A stretch of 64,000 bases of DNA, taken from positions 1-64,000 of the IMG/VR virus record IMGVR_UViG_3300025929_000013, one strand, 5' to 3'. Positions 1-8,283 of this stretch are shown one piece after another; the first letter of the stretch is position 1, and every line of letters begins with the position of its first letter. Below the pieces are notes generated by a model. The model did no database searches. It saw only the letters and a program-made list of their open reading frames with translations, and had not been told where the DNA came from. Both the position numbers and the translations under genes were made by a program. The DNA is from a virus.

Positions 1-2
1 TA

Positions 3-599
3 AGCGACCGGACCGAGCGCGAGACCGATGTGCGCAATATGGCGCGCGTCGTGCGCAAGGTCGCCCGGGATATCGCGCAGATTCGGCGCGAAATCGCTGA
101 GGGGCTGGCGCACGATTTCCACTACATCGTGCGCGCATGGGACGCGGCCAAGTCCGCGTACGCGCAGTCCGGCGACTACGAAACCGCCTACTTGGCGTTT
201 CAAGATCTTCGCACGCGCAAAATCCAGGCTCTTCGCTGGGCCGACGCGCTAGAGGCGCGGGCGGTCGCCGGTGAGGTGACCTTGGTTGAGGCGCGCGTAA
301 TCGTCGCCAAGCGTCGCACGCTGGCCAAGCGCGCCAAGCTGACGCCGGTCATCGACGCGCAACGCGCGAAAGCCGCTCGCGAGCGGCCCGAATGGCTGAA
401 GGAAGCGGACGCGCGAGCGGACGTGATCCTGACGGATGACGAGCGTACGGCGCGCGCGGAAGCGGACGCGGCCTTGCGTGAGCAAATGCAGGTGAGCACG
501 GCGCGCGCGGTTTCCTTGGCGCCGGAAGCGATCTTCAAGGCGCCGGTCATGGCCGCGCCGACCGTGGACAGCAAGTACTTCACTCGCGGCACCGACTAG
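3..599 (+). CDS. 5'-truncated helical protein, unknown
   Basis: Not recognised. The frame is open through the left edge (codons in phase from base 3), so the real start lies outside the window and the GTG at 30 may be only an internal codon. About 198 residues are visible. They are rich in Ala, Arg and Glu and look almost wholly helical, with a strongly charged, possibly coiled-coil middle. There is no signal peptide or cysteine cluster. The stop is 9 bases before the next start, so the two genes are probably co-transcribed. Confidence 0.75.
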   Translation, partial: SDRTERETDVRNMARVVRKVARDIAQIRREIAEGLAHDFHYIVRAWDAAKSAYAQSGDYETAYLAFQDLRTRKIQALRWADALEARAVAGEVTLVEARVIVAKRRTLAKRAKLTPVIDAQRAKAARERPEWLKEADARADVILTDDERTARAEADAALREQMQVSTARAVSLAPEAIFKAPVMAAPTVDSKYFTRGTD

Positions 600-608
600 G
601 GGTTGATC

Positions 609-917
609 ATGAGCAGCGTATTCGACGTGCTCACCATCGTAAGCGCGAGCGGCGGCCGGGAACCCGCCCGGCATAGGGACGTCATCGTTCTCCGTACCCG
701 GTTTGAGCCGGACACGGTGGCGCGGGCCGACGCTCGGATCAGCAAGCTTTTCGCTTATCACGCACGCGGCCTCCTGTCGGACGGCGACCTTTACGCGGAG
801 CTCTGCCACGAGTACATGCGGCTTGACGACGAACTGGGATACCCCGTGAACCCCAGGGCGGCGGCCCAGTGTGCCGAAGAAAGAATGACCTGGGGTCCGC
901 TGCCTGAGGAGTACTAG
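609..917 (+). CDS. small hypothetical protein
   Basis: Not recognised. 102 residues from ATG 609, preceded by an AGGGG-type ribosome binding site; a TTG at 603 is in frame but sits too close to that site. The middle is helical and acidic with ARADARIS and LCHEYMRLDDELG segments. It is the last gene before a strong terminator, so it closes the first operon of the window. Confidence 0.75.
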   Translation: MSSVFDVLTIVSASGGREPARHRDVIVLRTRFEPDTVARADARISKLFAYHARGLLSDGDLYAELCHEYMRLDDELGYPVNPRAAAQCAEERMTWGPLPEEY

Positions 918-931
918 GCAGCACACGCCAG

Positions 932-956
932 AGCGCCCCTTTCGAGGGGCGCTTTC
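932..956 (+). terminator. rho-independent terminator
   Basis: Perfect 8-bp stem AGCGCCCC / GGGGCGCT with loop TTTCGA, followed by TTTC. It lies 15 bases after the stop of the preceding gene. Confidence 0.85.
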
Positions 957-977
957 GCGTACCCGCGCTCACTGACG

Positions 978-1031
978 GGCGCCGCTCTCTCCCCACACGC
1001 CTTGCCGCACCAGGGCGTTGAGAGCGGCGCC
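978..1031. repeat. long inverted repeat upstream of a small gene
   Basis: Perfect 12-bp arms GGCGCCGCTCTC (978-989) and GAGAGCGGCGCC (1020-1031). They enclose about 30 bases that contain a smaller 5-bp hairpin (ACGCC / GGCGT). It has no T-run, so it is not a typical terminator. It lies in the probable 5' leader of the gene at 1074 and may be a structured leader or an operator. Confidence 0.6.
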
Positions 1032-1073
1032 TCTCTGTTTGCCCGGACACGCCGAGAAATTGGGAGCTTGATC

Positions 1074-1232
1074 ATGAACCCGGTCGTTTTCAGCACGTCC
1101 ACCGGTGGATACGTCACGCCGATTCGGGGTGACCGCCGGTACGTCAAGGACGAGTTGCGGGCACGGGGACTCGCGGCGGGATTCACGCCCGAGCAGATCG
1201 AATGGGCGATCAAGAAATTCCGCGCCGTCTGA
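1074..1232 (+). CDS. small hypothetical protein
   Basis: Not recognised. 52 residues from ATG 1074, chosen because GGGAG lies 8 bases upstream; in-frame upstream codons run through the inverted repeat and have no ribosome binding site. The sequence ends in a helical FTPEQIEWAIKKF segment. First gene after the terminator and hairpin region, so probably the start of a new transcript. Confidence 0.65.
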   Translation: MNPVVFSTSTGGYVTPIRGDRRYVKDELRARGLAAGFTPEQIEWAIKKFRAV

Positions 1233-1287
1233 CGCGCGGAAAATCCGTGAACGTCGGCCCAGAAAATCCACGACGAGAGGGAGAGTC

Positions 1288-1473
1288 ATGACGTATCGCG
1301 AGGCTATCTGGAATGCACTCTCGGACGCCGCTCGGGAGCGGCTGATGCTTTCCTACATACGCAGGATGCGAGTGAGGGGCCCGCGCTTCTGGACCGTGTC
1401 ACGCGCCTACTGGGAGACGTCCAAGGTCGAGTGGACGCGCATCTACCGCCAGCAGGCGAACGCGCTCAGCTGA
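1288..1473 (+). CDS. small basic hypothetical protein
   Basis: Not recognised. 61 residues from ATG 1288 with GAGAGGGAGAG just upstream. Basic and aromatic (several Arg, Trp and Tyr), likely two helices; no cysteines. A nucleic-acid-binding role is possible from the charge alone, but this is inference. Confidence 0.65.
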   Translation: MTYREAIWNALSDAARERLMLSYIRRMRVRGPRFWTVSRAYWETSKVEWTRIYRQQANALS

Positions 1474-1559
1474 CTTATCCGTGTCCGCCCCGGCTCGAAT
1501 TTCGGGTCCGGGGTCGAATGCGTGTAATTCGGCGCAGACATCGAGACAGGGGAGAGACT

Positions 1560-2090
1560 GTGATCTCGAGTTTCAGCGGCCCGTGCGCGACGTCGGCGCC
1601 GGAAACGCTGGTCAGCAAGCTCGCGGACCGGATCGCCACGCTGGCCGCGTACAACGCGGTCGAGCCGTTCGAGTACACGAGCGCCGTGGCCCTGGCGGAC
1701 CGGCGCGTGTGGTGGGCCAGCAAGCGCAAGGCCGACGCGGAGAAGCGGCTGGCACGGCTGGTCAAGGGCACCGTGAAGTACACGAACCTGTGCAACAAGC
1801 TCTACGGGCAGGACACCGTTCCCACCGGCCCGGGAGTGAACCTCTTCGAGGTCGGCACGCTCGCGTACGTCGAGTCGCCGTCCAGCGACGGCTACGTCCT
1901 GGTGCCGTGCACGGTGGTCAAGGTGACCGAGGACGACGTGCAGGTCAAGATCAACACCGCGCGCTGCGGATACGCGCGGGGCACGCTCGTGAACACGGGG
2001 CACCGGGACGTGATCCCGCGCACGCGGGTCGAAAAGCCCAAGAGCCGCGACTACGTGATCAACCCCGGCTGGATCTGGGCGCAGAGCTGA
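1560..2090 (+). CDS. hypothetical protein with KOW/SH3-like C-terminus
   Basis: Not recognised. 176 residues from GTG 1560, which follows GGGGAGAG closely; the longer upstream frame lacks a start signal. The N-terminal half is helical and Lys-rich. The C-terminal half (about residues 95-155) alternates hydrophobic strands with Gly and Val (LAYVESPSSDGYVLVPCTVV), as in small beta-barrel folds, and ends in a Trp-rich tail. The stop overlaps the next ATG (TGATG), showing translational coupling. Confidence 0.75.
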   Translation: MISSFSGPCATSAPETLVSKLADRIATLAAYNAVEPFEYTSAVALADRRVWWASKRKADAEKRLARLVKGTVKYTNLCNKLYGQDTVPTGPGVNLFEVGTLAYVESPSSDGYVLVPCTVVKVTEDDVQVKINTARCGYARGTLVNTGHRDVIPRTRVEKPKSRDYVINPGWIWAQS

Positions 2091-2284
2091 TGCAGCGCGA
2101 AGGGACGCCGGTCGCCGAAATCAAGGTCGGCGATTCGTTCCGGCACTGGGCGCACGGCATCGTGACCGTGCGCGAAAAGGTCGAGGGGATTGGGCGCATC
2201 CTGCTCAGACTCGACACCGAGACCGGCCACACGGCGGATGCCTACCGGCCGGACGCCCGATTGAGACTGATCAAGGAGGGGTGA
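2090..2284 (+). CDS. small beta-rich hypothetical protein
   Basis: Not recognised. 64 residues; the ATG overlaps the stop of the preceding gene by one base. The pattern VAEIKVGDSFRHWAHGIVTV followed by further strands suggests a small beta-barrel, similar to the C-terminal half of the upstream protein. The two may act together. Confidence 0.7.
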   Translation: MQREGTPVAEIKVGDSFRHWAHGIVTVREKVEGIGRILLRLDTETGHTADAYRPDARLRLIKEG

Positions 2285-2285
2285 C

Positions 2286-2648
2286 ATGGAACCGCCCAAG
2301 TGGCAGCACGGCTTTCGCAGCGTGATCACGATGACGTCCAGCGGCCTGCCGTGGCGCACAAGCGGCAAGCTCTACGTCGACCTGAAAGACCTCATCGAGG
2401 ACCAGATCAGGTTCGTGGGGGTCCAGTTGGAAGTGAGCAACAAGGAGGCCGAGGAAAAGTACTTCGCAAGCGCGTCGTACCTGCCCGGCAAGGAGCCTGA
2501 GTTCGAGGTGGCGCGTTGGAGGTTCACCCGCGAGATGGTGATCTTCAACGCCGATCGGTCGATCGTGATCAAGCGGGACGAGATCGCGTCGTTCAAGATG
2601 ACCCGGCGCGATGACGAGACCAACAAGATCTTCTGGGCGGGGGAGTGA
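2286..2648 (+). CDS. hypothetical protein
   Basis: Not recognised. 120 residues from ATG 2286, with the ribosome binding site AAGGAGGGG in the end of the previous gene. Mixed alpha/beta, charged, without cysteines or membrane segments. Start and stop are both within a few bases of neighbouring genes, so it belongs to the 1.5-4 kb operon. Confidence 0.75.
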   Translation: MEPPKWQHGFRSVITMTSSGLPWRTSGKLYVDLKDLIEDQIRFVGVQLEVSNKEAEEKYFASASYLPGKEPEFEVARWRFTREMVIFNADRSIVIKRDEIASFKMTRRDDETNKIFWAGE

Positions 2649-2650
2649 TC

Positions 2651-2830
2651 ATGCAGGCGCTCGCGGTCGACGACAATACCTGCCTGAGCTACAAGCGGCG
2701 CGAGGTAGCGCGGCTGACCGGAGTCTGGCACGGCAACGAGCCCGCCAGCGTCGTGAAGGACAGATACGCTGCACTCATGGCGGTCGGTGTCCCGGACCAG
2801 GTGGCGGCTCGCCGTCTCGTCGGAATCTGA
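2651..2830 (+). CDS. small hypothetical protein
   Basis: Not recognised. 59 residues from ATG 2651, preceded by GGGGGAG; a GTG at 2645 is in frame but overlaps that site. The middle contains KRREVARLTG, which could be part of a short DNA-binding helix pair, but this is weak. Confidence 0.6.
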   Translation: MQALAVDDNTCLSYKRREVARLTGVWHGNEPASVVKDRYAALMAVGVPDQVAARRLVGI

Positions 2831-2841
2831 TCGGAGTAGCA

Positions 2842-3177
2842 ATGGCCATCGGTGAGTGCCTAGGCACCATCTGGGTGTGCGTCGGCTGCCTGATGATGGA
2901 GGCGAACGGCGAGAATATCGGCGACGGCGGGGACGGAATCCAGCCGCTCGCGATTATCGAGCCGCCGTATTTCCTCACGCTCGGCATGGGCTGGGAGGAC
3001 CACGCGACCGACTGCCTGATCTTCAAGGACAAGAATCGGGGCAACGTCGCGAATATCAAGGGCGGTTACGAATGCGAGTGCGAGACCAACACGTTCTCGA
3101 AATCGCAGTGTGAGGGCTGCGGCTCGTTCCTTGCAGGTGAGCGCCACGCAATGACGCTTTGGAAAAAGGAGGGCTGA
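2842..3177 (+). CDS. conserved actinophage Cys-rich zinc-ribbon-like protein
   Basis: 111 residues from ATG 2842. It has the features of a small protein common in actinophages: CVGCLMMEANGE near the N-terminus, a hydrophobic middle with a conserved His/Asp/Cys stretch (HATDCLIF), then CECETNTFSKSQCEGCGS and a GERHAMTLW end. Cys pairs at about residues 13-16, 78-80 and 89-92 suggest one or two bound zinc ions. The family's role is unknown to me. Stop and next ATG overlap (TGATG), so it is coupled to the downstream gene. Confidence 0.8.
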   Translation: MAIGECLGTIWVCVGCLMMEANGENIGDGGDGIQPLAIIEPPYFLTLGMGWEDHATDCLIFKDKNRGNVANIKGGYECECETNTFSKSQCEGCGSFLAGERHAMTLWKKEG

Positions 3178-3494
3178 TGTATCCGCTCCCGCAATTCCCG
3201 CTGATCAACTTCTACGAGCCGCAAGTCCGGCGCGGCAAGACGAGTAAGACGGGCCGGGTGGACGCCGCGACGTTCAGCCTCTGCCTCGACGAGGACGAGA
3301 TCGGCGAGATCCGCAAGAAGCTGGCCACCGGCCTCTACGACGACGTCACGGTGATCGAGGCGTGCGAGGACGGTCAGGTCCGGCGCCGGTACACGGTCAA
3401 GGACGGCAAGATCGTCTCCGGCGTGCGCTTCAGCCGGATCGACTACGAGTGCCGCCGCCCGTTCCCCATCAACATCCCTGCGGAGGCATCGTGA
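3177..3494 (+). CDS. hypothetical protein
   Basis: Not recognised. 105 residues; ATG 3177 overlaps the preceding stop and has GGAGGG upstream. Begins with a Pro/aromatic segment, then an acidic helix (LDEDEIGEIRKKL) and beta-rich C-terminus. Overlaps the next gene by 4 bases. Confidence 0.7.
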   Translation: MYPLPQFPLINFYEPQVRRGKTSKTGRVDAATFSLCLDEDEIGEIRKKLATGLYDDVTVIEACEDGQVRRRYTVKDGKIVSGVRFSRIDYECRRPFPINIPAEAS

Positions 3495-3952
3495 AGGCCA
3501 CGTACAAGATCGAGCCCTACCTGGACGACGCCATGGGCTACGCGGTGTTGGAGGTGGAGGGGGAGTTCGAGCATGAGCACCCGGTCGATGGCACGGATCT
3601 CGACGACCACACGATCGGCCCGCACGTCTCCGTCACCGGCATGCTGACCTGGCACGAGAACGGCGGGGAGATCGAATTCGAGTCCTACGGGAGCGGCCAC
3701 TTCCACTCGATCGACGAGGGCGCCGCGCTGCTGGAGTCCTTCACGCTCTCCACGGACAGCGGCGTCGGCGCCGACTACTGGGCCGACTGGACACCAGAAC
3801 AGATCGCGTGGCGCGACAAGCACGCGGAGTACGTGGACTCCATGCGGATGTGCGAGGGGGAGGACGACGAGGGCGCCGACAATCCGTGCGGCAAGCCGCA
3901 CCCGGACGGCTGCTATGGCCAGAGCCTCAAGCACCTACGGGCGGACGCCTAG
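3491..3952 (+). CDS. acidic hypothetical protein
   Basis: Not recognised. 153 residues from GTG 3491, overlapping the previous stop. Strongly acidic, with beta-rich N-terminal two-thirds and a C-terminal cysteine pair (about residues 125 and 134) inside a Gly/Pro/His segment. Highly acidic small proteins recur in this region and some may be DNA mimics, but this one shows no family motif. Confidence 0.7.
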   Translation: MKATYKIEPYLDDAMGYAVLEVEGEFEHEHPVDGTDLDDHTIGPHVSVTGMLTWHENGGEIEFESYGSGHFHSIDEGAALLESFTLSTDSGVGADYWADWTPEQIAWRDKHAEYVDSMRMCEGEDDEGADNPCGKPHPDGCYGQSLKHLRADA

Positions 3953-3979
3953 AGCGGTAGGGGAGCGTGTCGGCGCGCG

Positions 3980-4007
3980 TTGATAGGCTCCAACGTCGTC
4001 CTAGAGC
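3980..4007 (+). promoter_or_regulatory. candidate promoter
   Basis: TTGATA (3980-3985), 16-base spacer, TAGAGC (4002-4007), in a 77-base gap before the GTG at 4030. Weak but the gap is unusually large for this operon. Confidence 0.35.
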
Positions 4008-4029
4008 AGTCGAATCGAGAGGATTGATC

Positions 4030-4239
4030 GTGGCAAACGTGCTGGTGAAAGAGGACCTGCCGGACATGGTGTGGTCGGTGCACGTGGACGGCGAGATCAT
4101 CGCGACATTCATGAACGCCGATGAGGGCGTTATCACCTGGTACCCGAGCCACTCGAACGAGCCGGAGTACCTGGACGTCAACACCGCGAGTGCGCGGATC
4201 AAGTCCTACGGCGATGTCACGTGGGCGGAATTCAAATAG
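4030..4239 (+). CDS. small acidic hypothetical protein
   Basis: Not recognised. 69 residues from GTG 4030 with AGAGGATT upstream; the longer frame from 3967 runs through a promoter-like segment. Beta-rich sequence (VWSVHVDGEIIATFM, GVITWYP). Confidence 0.65.
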   Translation: MANVLVKEDLPDMVWSVHVDGEIIATFMNADEGVITWYPSHSNEPEYLDVNTASARIKSYGDVTWAEFK

Positions 4240-4247
4240 GAGGGGCG

Positions 4248-4565
4248 ATGCAGCCGACCACCATGATCACAGTCCAGGTGACCGCGCCCTGGCGCGAGGA
4301 GCCCTACGAAGTCGAATGGACGTTGTACGTCCAGCGGGAGGGCGCCCGGTATTTCTACCGACCTGAGCACATCGGCGATCTCGTGACGACCGTGGGCGAC
4401 TCCCGCCCCGGAGCGCGAGAGTCCGGCATGCGGGAGGTGGTCGCGGTCACCGACCACACGTGCACCGCGCTGACCGGTTGCGACGGCACGTGCGGCCGGG
4501 ACCACCTGTCCGACGAGTGCTGCGTCGAGGAAATCGACCTGCCCGACTACCGCGAGGAGGCCTGA
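4248..4565 (+). CDS. hypothetical protein with C-terminal Cys cluster
   Basis: Not recognised. 105 residues from ATG 4248 behind GGAGGGG. Beta-rich N-terminal half; the C-terminal third has four cysteines (CTALTGCDGTCGRDHLSDECC), which may form a small metal site or disulfides. The stop overlaps the next ATG. Confidence 0.7.
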   Translation: MQPTTMITVQVTAPWREEPYEVEWTLYVQREGARYFYRPEHIGDLVTTVGDSRPGARESGMREVVAVTDHTCTALTGCDGTCGRDHLSDECCVEEIDLPDYREEA

Positions 4566-4843
4566 TGTACGGCGATTACGACCAGATGCGCGCGTGGGCT
4601 CGCGGGGAGGCCAACGGGACCTCGGTCGCGGACGAGTGGGACCGCAGCTGGACCGGCCCGGAACTGGCCGAGACGTTCGATCCGTACGACCCGGATCAGG
4701 CGCAAATCATGCGGGACGTGATCGAGACCGACGCGCGCACCGACCGCGAGATCCGCGAGCGGCAGCTGGTGCGGCGCGTCCAGGCGCTGTCCGCGCGGCT
4801 GGAAGAGATCGACCCGGAATTCGACCCTGACGAGGTGCTGTAG
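4565..4843 (+). CDS. small acidic helical protein
   Basis: Not recognised. 92 residues; ATG overlaps the preceding stop (TGATG). Very acidic, ending in a predicted helix REIRERQLVRRVQALSARL that could be a coiled coil. Its stop overlaps the following GTG. Confidence 0.7.
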   Translation: MYGDYDQMRAWARGEANGTSVADEWDRSWTGPELAETFDPYDPDQAQIMRDVIETDARTDREIRERQLVRRVQALSARLEEIDPEFDPDEVL

Positions 4844-5658
4844 TGGAAATCAAGGAATACACGCCGGACGAGTTCAAGCAGAGCCTCGTCGAGCTGTACG
4901 AGGGTGACCCGGCGGGGCTGGCCACGCTGGTGCTCCAGCTCAACAACTGGCTCAGCCGCGGTATGCGGATCGCCGAGTATCGCAACGGGATGCTCAGCCC
5001 GTCGTCCTACTTCGACCGGCGCTATCTGGGATATGCGGCCGGTGACGAGATGCCGCGCGAGATCCCGGACAGTCAGGGACTGAGCGCACGCTACATCCTG
5101 CACGCAACGGTCTCGGAAACCGGCTGGGTGCTGAACCTGCCCACGGTGCTCGGCGAGCTCAAGATTCCGCGCCCGGCGGTCGCGTATATCAACGCGGGAT
5201 ACGACGTGAACGGGGCCGACCGCAAGGGCTGGGCGATCTACCGGGACCAGAAGTTGATCGAGTTCGTCCCCGAGGTCAGCAACGAGCACGACGCGCGGCT
5301 GAAGGAACTCGGCGCCGACAAGGAATGGGCGACCGGCGAGATCTCGGTGTCCGAGGAGGTGTGGGAGGAGATCACCAACGAGGACAACTGGCCGCCGTCG
5401 GATCCGCACAAATTCTCCAGCCACCGCGCCGAACGGCTCTACGGCGAGACGCTGGAGTCCTTCCAAGACGAGGACCTGGGCGATTCGGACTGGGGCTGGT
5501 TCGCCCTGTTCAAGATCGAGCAGGCGATCCTGAACGTCGACTCGCAGGGGTTCGTCTCGGTCGACGTCTACGAGGACGACACCGAGATGACTCGCCAGTG
5601 GGAAGAGCTCTCCGAGGCGTGGGAGCAGTACAACGACGAGGACGAGGAGGACGCATGA
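4843..5658 (+). CDS. acidic hypothetical protein, 271 aa
   Basis: Not recognised. 271 residues from a GTG that overlaps the preceding stop. The final 60 residues are extremely acidic (EDEEDA tail). It is the longest protein of the 4-7 kb cluster and is coupled to both neighbours. No catalytic motif is visible. Its charge would fit a DNA-mimic or anti-host role, but that is a guess. Confidence 0.75.
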   Translation: MEIKEYTPDEFKQSLVELYEGDPAGLATLVLQLNNWLSRGMRIAEYRNGMLSPSSYFDRRYLGYAAGDEMPREIPDSQGLSARYILHATVSETGWVLNLPTVLGELKIPRPAVAYINAGYDVNGADRKGWAIYRDQKLIEFVPEVSNEHDARLKELGADKEWATGEISVSEEVWEEITNEDNWPPSDPHKFSSHRAERLYGETLESFQDEDLGDSDWGWFALFKIEQAILNVDSQGFVSVDVYEDDTEMTRQWEELSEAWEQYNDEDEEDA

Positions 5659-6095
5659 GCACGAAGATTCTGGGCTGGCCGGAGCCGACCGAAGTCGGCG
5701 GACACATGGTCAAGCGGTCGGACGGCGACCTCAGCAACCGGCGCGCGGTGTTCACCTGCGTGGACTGCGGCCTGAAAGAAACGGGCAGCGTGCTCGCGTT
5801 CGAGATCGGCATCGACGGCTGTCCGATGCGGCCGGAGAGCCTGAATCACATCTCGATCGGCAGCCCGGCCGCGACCGAGGGGATGAGCGCGGAGGAGCGC
5901 GCCCGCGCCTCGGCGGCGCACTGGCTCGACTACGCCAAGCGCATCGGCCTGCCGGTCGACAGCTGGACGGAGGTCTATCACGACCCGTTCGTCTGCGCCC
6001 GCTTCGCCTGGGGCGCGGAGGTCTACGAACTGCGCTACGGCCAGCGCGGTTCGCACGGCTCGAACCACATCCACGCAATCAAGGTCGAGGACTGA
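5655..6095 (+). CDS. hypothetical protein with CxxC motif
   Basis: Not recognised. 146 residues from ATG 5655, overlapping the previous gene by 4 bases. The N-terminal half has FTCVDCGLKET plus a later GCPM, which could be a zinc ribbon. The C-terminal half (from about residue 75) begins MSAEERARASAAHWLDYA and is alpha/beta. The two halves look like separate domains. Confidence 0.7.
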   Translation: MSTKILGWPEPTEVGGHMVKRSDGDLSNRRAVFTCVDCGLKETGSVLAFEIGIDGCPMRPESLNHISIGSPAATEGMSAEERARASAAHWLDYAKRIGLPVDSWTEVYHDPFVCARFAWGAEVYELRYGQRGSHGSNHIHAIKVED

Positions 6096-6096
6096 G

Positions 6097-6495
6097 ATGG
6101 GATACAACAGGGACGCGCTGCTCGCACTGTTCGAGAACGTCACGCCCGACGACGAGGAGCGGGACAAGAGCGAGCTGGCCGAGCTGATCGACGAGCACGG
6201 CTATGACGTGGTCCGCGCGACGATCGAGTACGCCCCGGACGGAGACCCCTCCGTCGAGATCCACGACCTGCGCAGGAACCTGGAAAACCACTACCGGGGC
6301 GCGTACCGCACCTTCGGCGAGTTCGTGCGGCAAGAGAAGGTCGCGTACCTCAGCGGGAAGGCAGAGGAGATCTTCAACGAGCTCGTCGAATACGTGGACT
6401 GGGAGGAGTACAGCGAGCGGCCCGAGTGGTCGGGCTACAGAACGATCAAGCTGGACTCCGACGACGAGTCCGGGCCCGTCTACGTCTTCAGCTAG
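6097..6495 (+). CDS. ArdA-like acidic protein
   Basis: 132 residues. The C-terminal half follows the pattern I associate with ArdA antirestriction proteins: ENHYRGAYRTFGEFVRQ, then an acidic helix, then VDWEEYSERPEWSGYRTIKLD and a final VYVFS. ArdA proteins mimic DNA and block type I restriction enzymes. Two further proteins nearby (6779-7201 and 8284-8697) end in the same way, so this seems to be a small paralogous family. The N-terminal half is not typical of full ArdA, so true function is inferred. Starts one base after the preceding stop. Confidence 0.5.
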   Translation: MGYNRDALLALFENVTPDDEERDKSELAELIDEHGYDVVRATIEYAPDGDPSVEIHDLRRNLENHYRGAYRTFGEFVRQEKVAYLSGKAEEIFNELVEYVDWEEYSERPEWSGYRTIKLDSDDESGPVYVFS

Positions 6496-6508
6496 CGAGG
6501 AGCAAAAC

Positions 6509-6763
6509 GTGAGTGACACGCCTGAGGAAAACACCGAGTGGGTGCGCCAGTGGATCGTCGGCGGCGCCGACAACGAGGCCATGTATCGACAGGCCGTGGA
6601 TATCGCGGAGACCGGCGACAGCGACAAGCTGTGCGACTTCCTTACCCGAATCCTACGCGAGGCGCCGGAGGACACTCCCGCCTTCTACACCAACCGCGAC
6701 ATGAGCGACGCAGACATGGCGTCGGTCAACTGGGACGAGATCCGCGACAGCCTGCTGAACTGA
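6509..6763 (+). CDS. small acidic hypothetical protein
   Basis: Not recognised. 84 residues from GTG 6509 with GCGAGGAG upstream. Acidic and helical, no cysteine pair. Lies between two ArdA-like genes and could be a partner or a derivative of one, although no shared motif is evident. Confidence 0.7.
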   Translation: MSDTPEENTEWVRQWIVGGADNEAMYRQAVDIAETGDSDKLCDFLTRILREAPEDTPAFYTNRDMSDADMASVNWDEIRDSLLN

Positions 6764-6778
6764 GTGACAGAGAGAGCT

Positions 6779-7201
6779 ATGTCTGAGAAATACACGGTCG
6801 CGCAAATCCGCGAAGCGCTGGAGCGCGTCACCGCGCCGGACTACGAGATCGATTACGAGACGGCGCCGCCGCTGGAGGAAGTCCTCTATGAGCTGATCGA
6901 CGAGGGCACGGTGAGCGCGAACGGGCTGCGCGCCGGGCTCCAGTTCATGGAGTCGAACGACGACGGCCCGATGACGGCCACGCAGCTGCCCGATTACTGG
7001 AAGGACCACTACAAGCAGGCCTGGCCCTCCAAGGGCGCGTTCGCCCAGGACGACACCATGCAGTACTACGACGACGACACCGCCGAGGCGATCAAGAAAC
7101 TCGATGAGTGGATCAACTGGGAGGGTCTCGGCGACTCGTACACGTACAGCGATCACACCTTCATCGAGCTGGACGACGAACTCCACGTCTTCGGCCCCTG
7201 A
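6779..7201 (+). CDS. ArdA-like acidic protein (second copy)
   Basis: 140 residues from ATG 6779 with AGAGAG upstream. Very acidic. The end EWINWEGLGDSYTYSDHTF ... ELHVFGP and the middle LPDYWKDHYKQAWPSKGAF match the same ArdA-like pattern as the protein at 6097-6495. A DNA-mimic antirestriction role is inferred. The 47-base gap that follows it is AT-richer than its surroundings. Confidence 0.5.
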   Translation: MSEKYTVAQIREALERVTAPDYEIDYETAPPLEEVLYELIDEGTVSANGLRAGLQFMESNDDGPMTATQLPDYWKDHYKQAWPSKGAFAQDDTMQYYDDDTAEAIKKLDEWINWEGLGDSYTYSDHTFIELDDELHVFGP

Positions 7202-7248
7202 AACACACCACCCACGGCATAAATAACGGCTAATAGAAGGAGGTGCAC

Positions 7249-7809
7249 GTGCGCGAGACCAAGCAGCAGTGGCAGCCCTGGCGTCATTACCGGGTGACCG
7301 AACTCGGCGGCAGCGTGCTGGAAGAGTACTTCACCCTGCCGAAGAACGCGGCGCGCGACACGGGAGCGCTGTTCACCGCACCGGACATCGACGCCGCACA
7401 CATCGGCGCGACCCTGATCCGGCTCGCGGAACTGTGGGGACCGGTGACGATCCGGCCGCTGGCGAAGACGCCCGACAGCATCACCGGCGCCAAAAGTCCG
7501 CACGCCGGGAGCAGGACCGTCGAGCGGCGGTGCAAGGACTCCGGATGCGACCAAACGGCCCACTACAGCTACGTGACCGAGTACGAGCGGCGCGAGCTGG
7601 AGGGGACGCCCTGGCACTGCTCCTCGATGTATCCGCCGTATCCGGACAGCGAGTCCGCCACCCGGCGGCATATCCGGTGCGCGCTGGCCGAGGCGGGCGC
7701 GCCGAATTCAGGGGAGCTGGCGGACGCCGTGCTGCTCGCGATCGGCGCGCAGCTCGACGAGCTGGAGACGTTCTGGCTCGCCCATTACGAGTGCACCAAG
7801 GAGGCCTGA
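7249..7809 (+). CDS. hypothetical protein
   Basis: Not recognised. 186 residues from GTG 7249, chosen over GTG 7243 because the strong GAAGGAGG site ends at 7243. Cysteines and a His occur at the middle (CKDSGCDQTAHYSYV ... WHCSSMYPP), suggesting a metal site. The C-terminal 60 residues look helical. Followed after one base by the next ATG. Confidence 0.75.
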   Translation: MRETKQQWQPWRHYRVTELGGSVLEEYFTLPKNAARDTGALFTAPDIDAAHIGATLIRLAELWGPVTIRPLAKTPDSITGAKSPHAGSRTVERRCKDSGCDQTAHYSYVTEYERRELEGTPWHCSSMYPPYPDSESATRRHIRCALAEAGAPNSGELADAVLLAIGAQLDELETFWLAHYECTKEA

Positions 7810-7810
7810 C

Positions 7811-8272
7811 ATGGGAGCGATCGGAAGCCACAAGCCGGACCCGCGGCTGCACCACCCGGACGGCTCGCATCGCACGACTGCGCGCAGCGCGAACGCCGCC
7901 GAGATGGCCTGGTTCGAGGAGCACGTGAAGGACCATGCGGAGCAGCACGAGATGCAGGCCGAGCAGTGGGCGCTCAGCCGCGCCCAGCTCTCACTGCTGC
8001 CGCAGGGTCACCGGCTCTACACCCGCGTCGTGAAGGTCAACGCCACCGACGGACGCGCGCATGTCATCGTCCGCTACCCGTGGGCGTCCGAGTTCGGGCT
8101 CACGATCCAGTGGGTGAACGTCGACCCGGCTCTGATCAGCTGCGAGCGCAGCCCGGAGGCGGGCGCGTACATCCTCGACGACTCCGGGATCGACGCCGGG
8201 GAGACGATCGTGATGCGCCTGGGCGAGGCGGTCCACGGCGACCGAGGCTACTTCTACCGGTACTCGCTCTAG
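7811..8272 (+). CDS. hypothetical protein
   Basis: Not recognised. 153 residues. The N-terminal third is polar, His-rich and probably disordered or helical. The rest alternates strands (VVKVNATDGRAHVIVRYP) and may form a small beta domain. Confidence 0.7.
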   Translation: MGAIGSHKPDPRLHHPDGSHRTTARSANAAEMAWFEEHVKDHAEQHEMQAEQWALSRAQLSLLPQGHRLYTRVVKVNATDGRAHVIVRYPWASEFGLTIQWVNVDPALISCERSPEAGAYILDDSGIDAGETIVMRLGEAVHGDRGYFYRYSL

Positions 8273-8283
8273 GAGGAATGATC

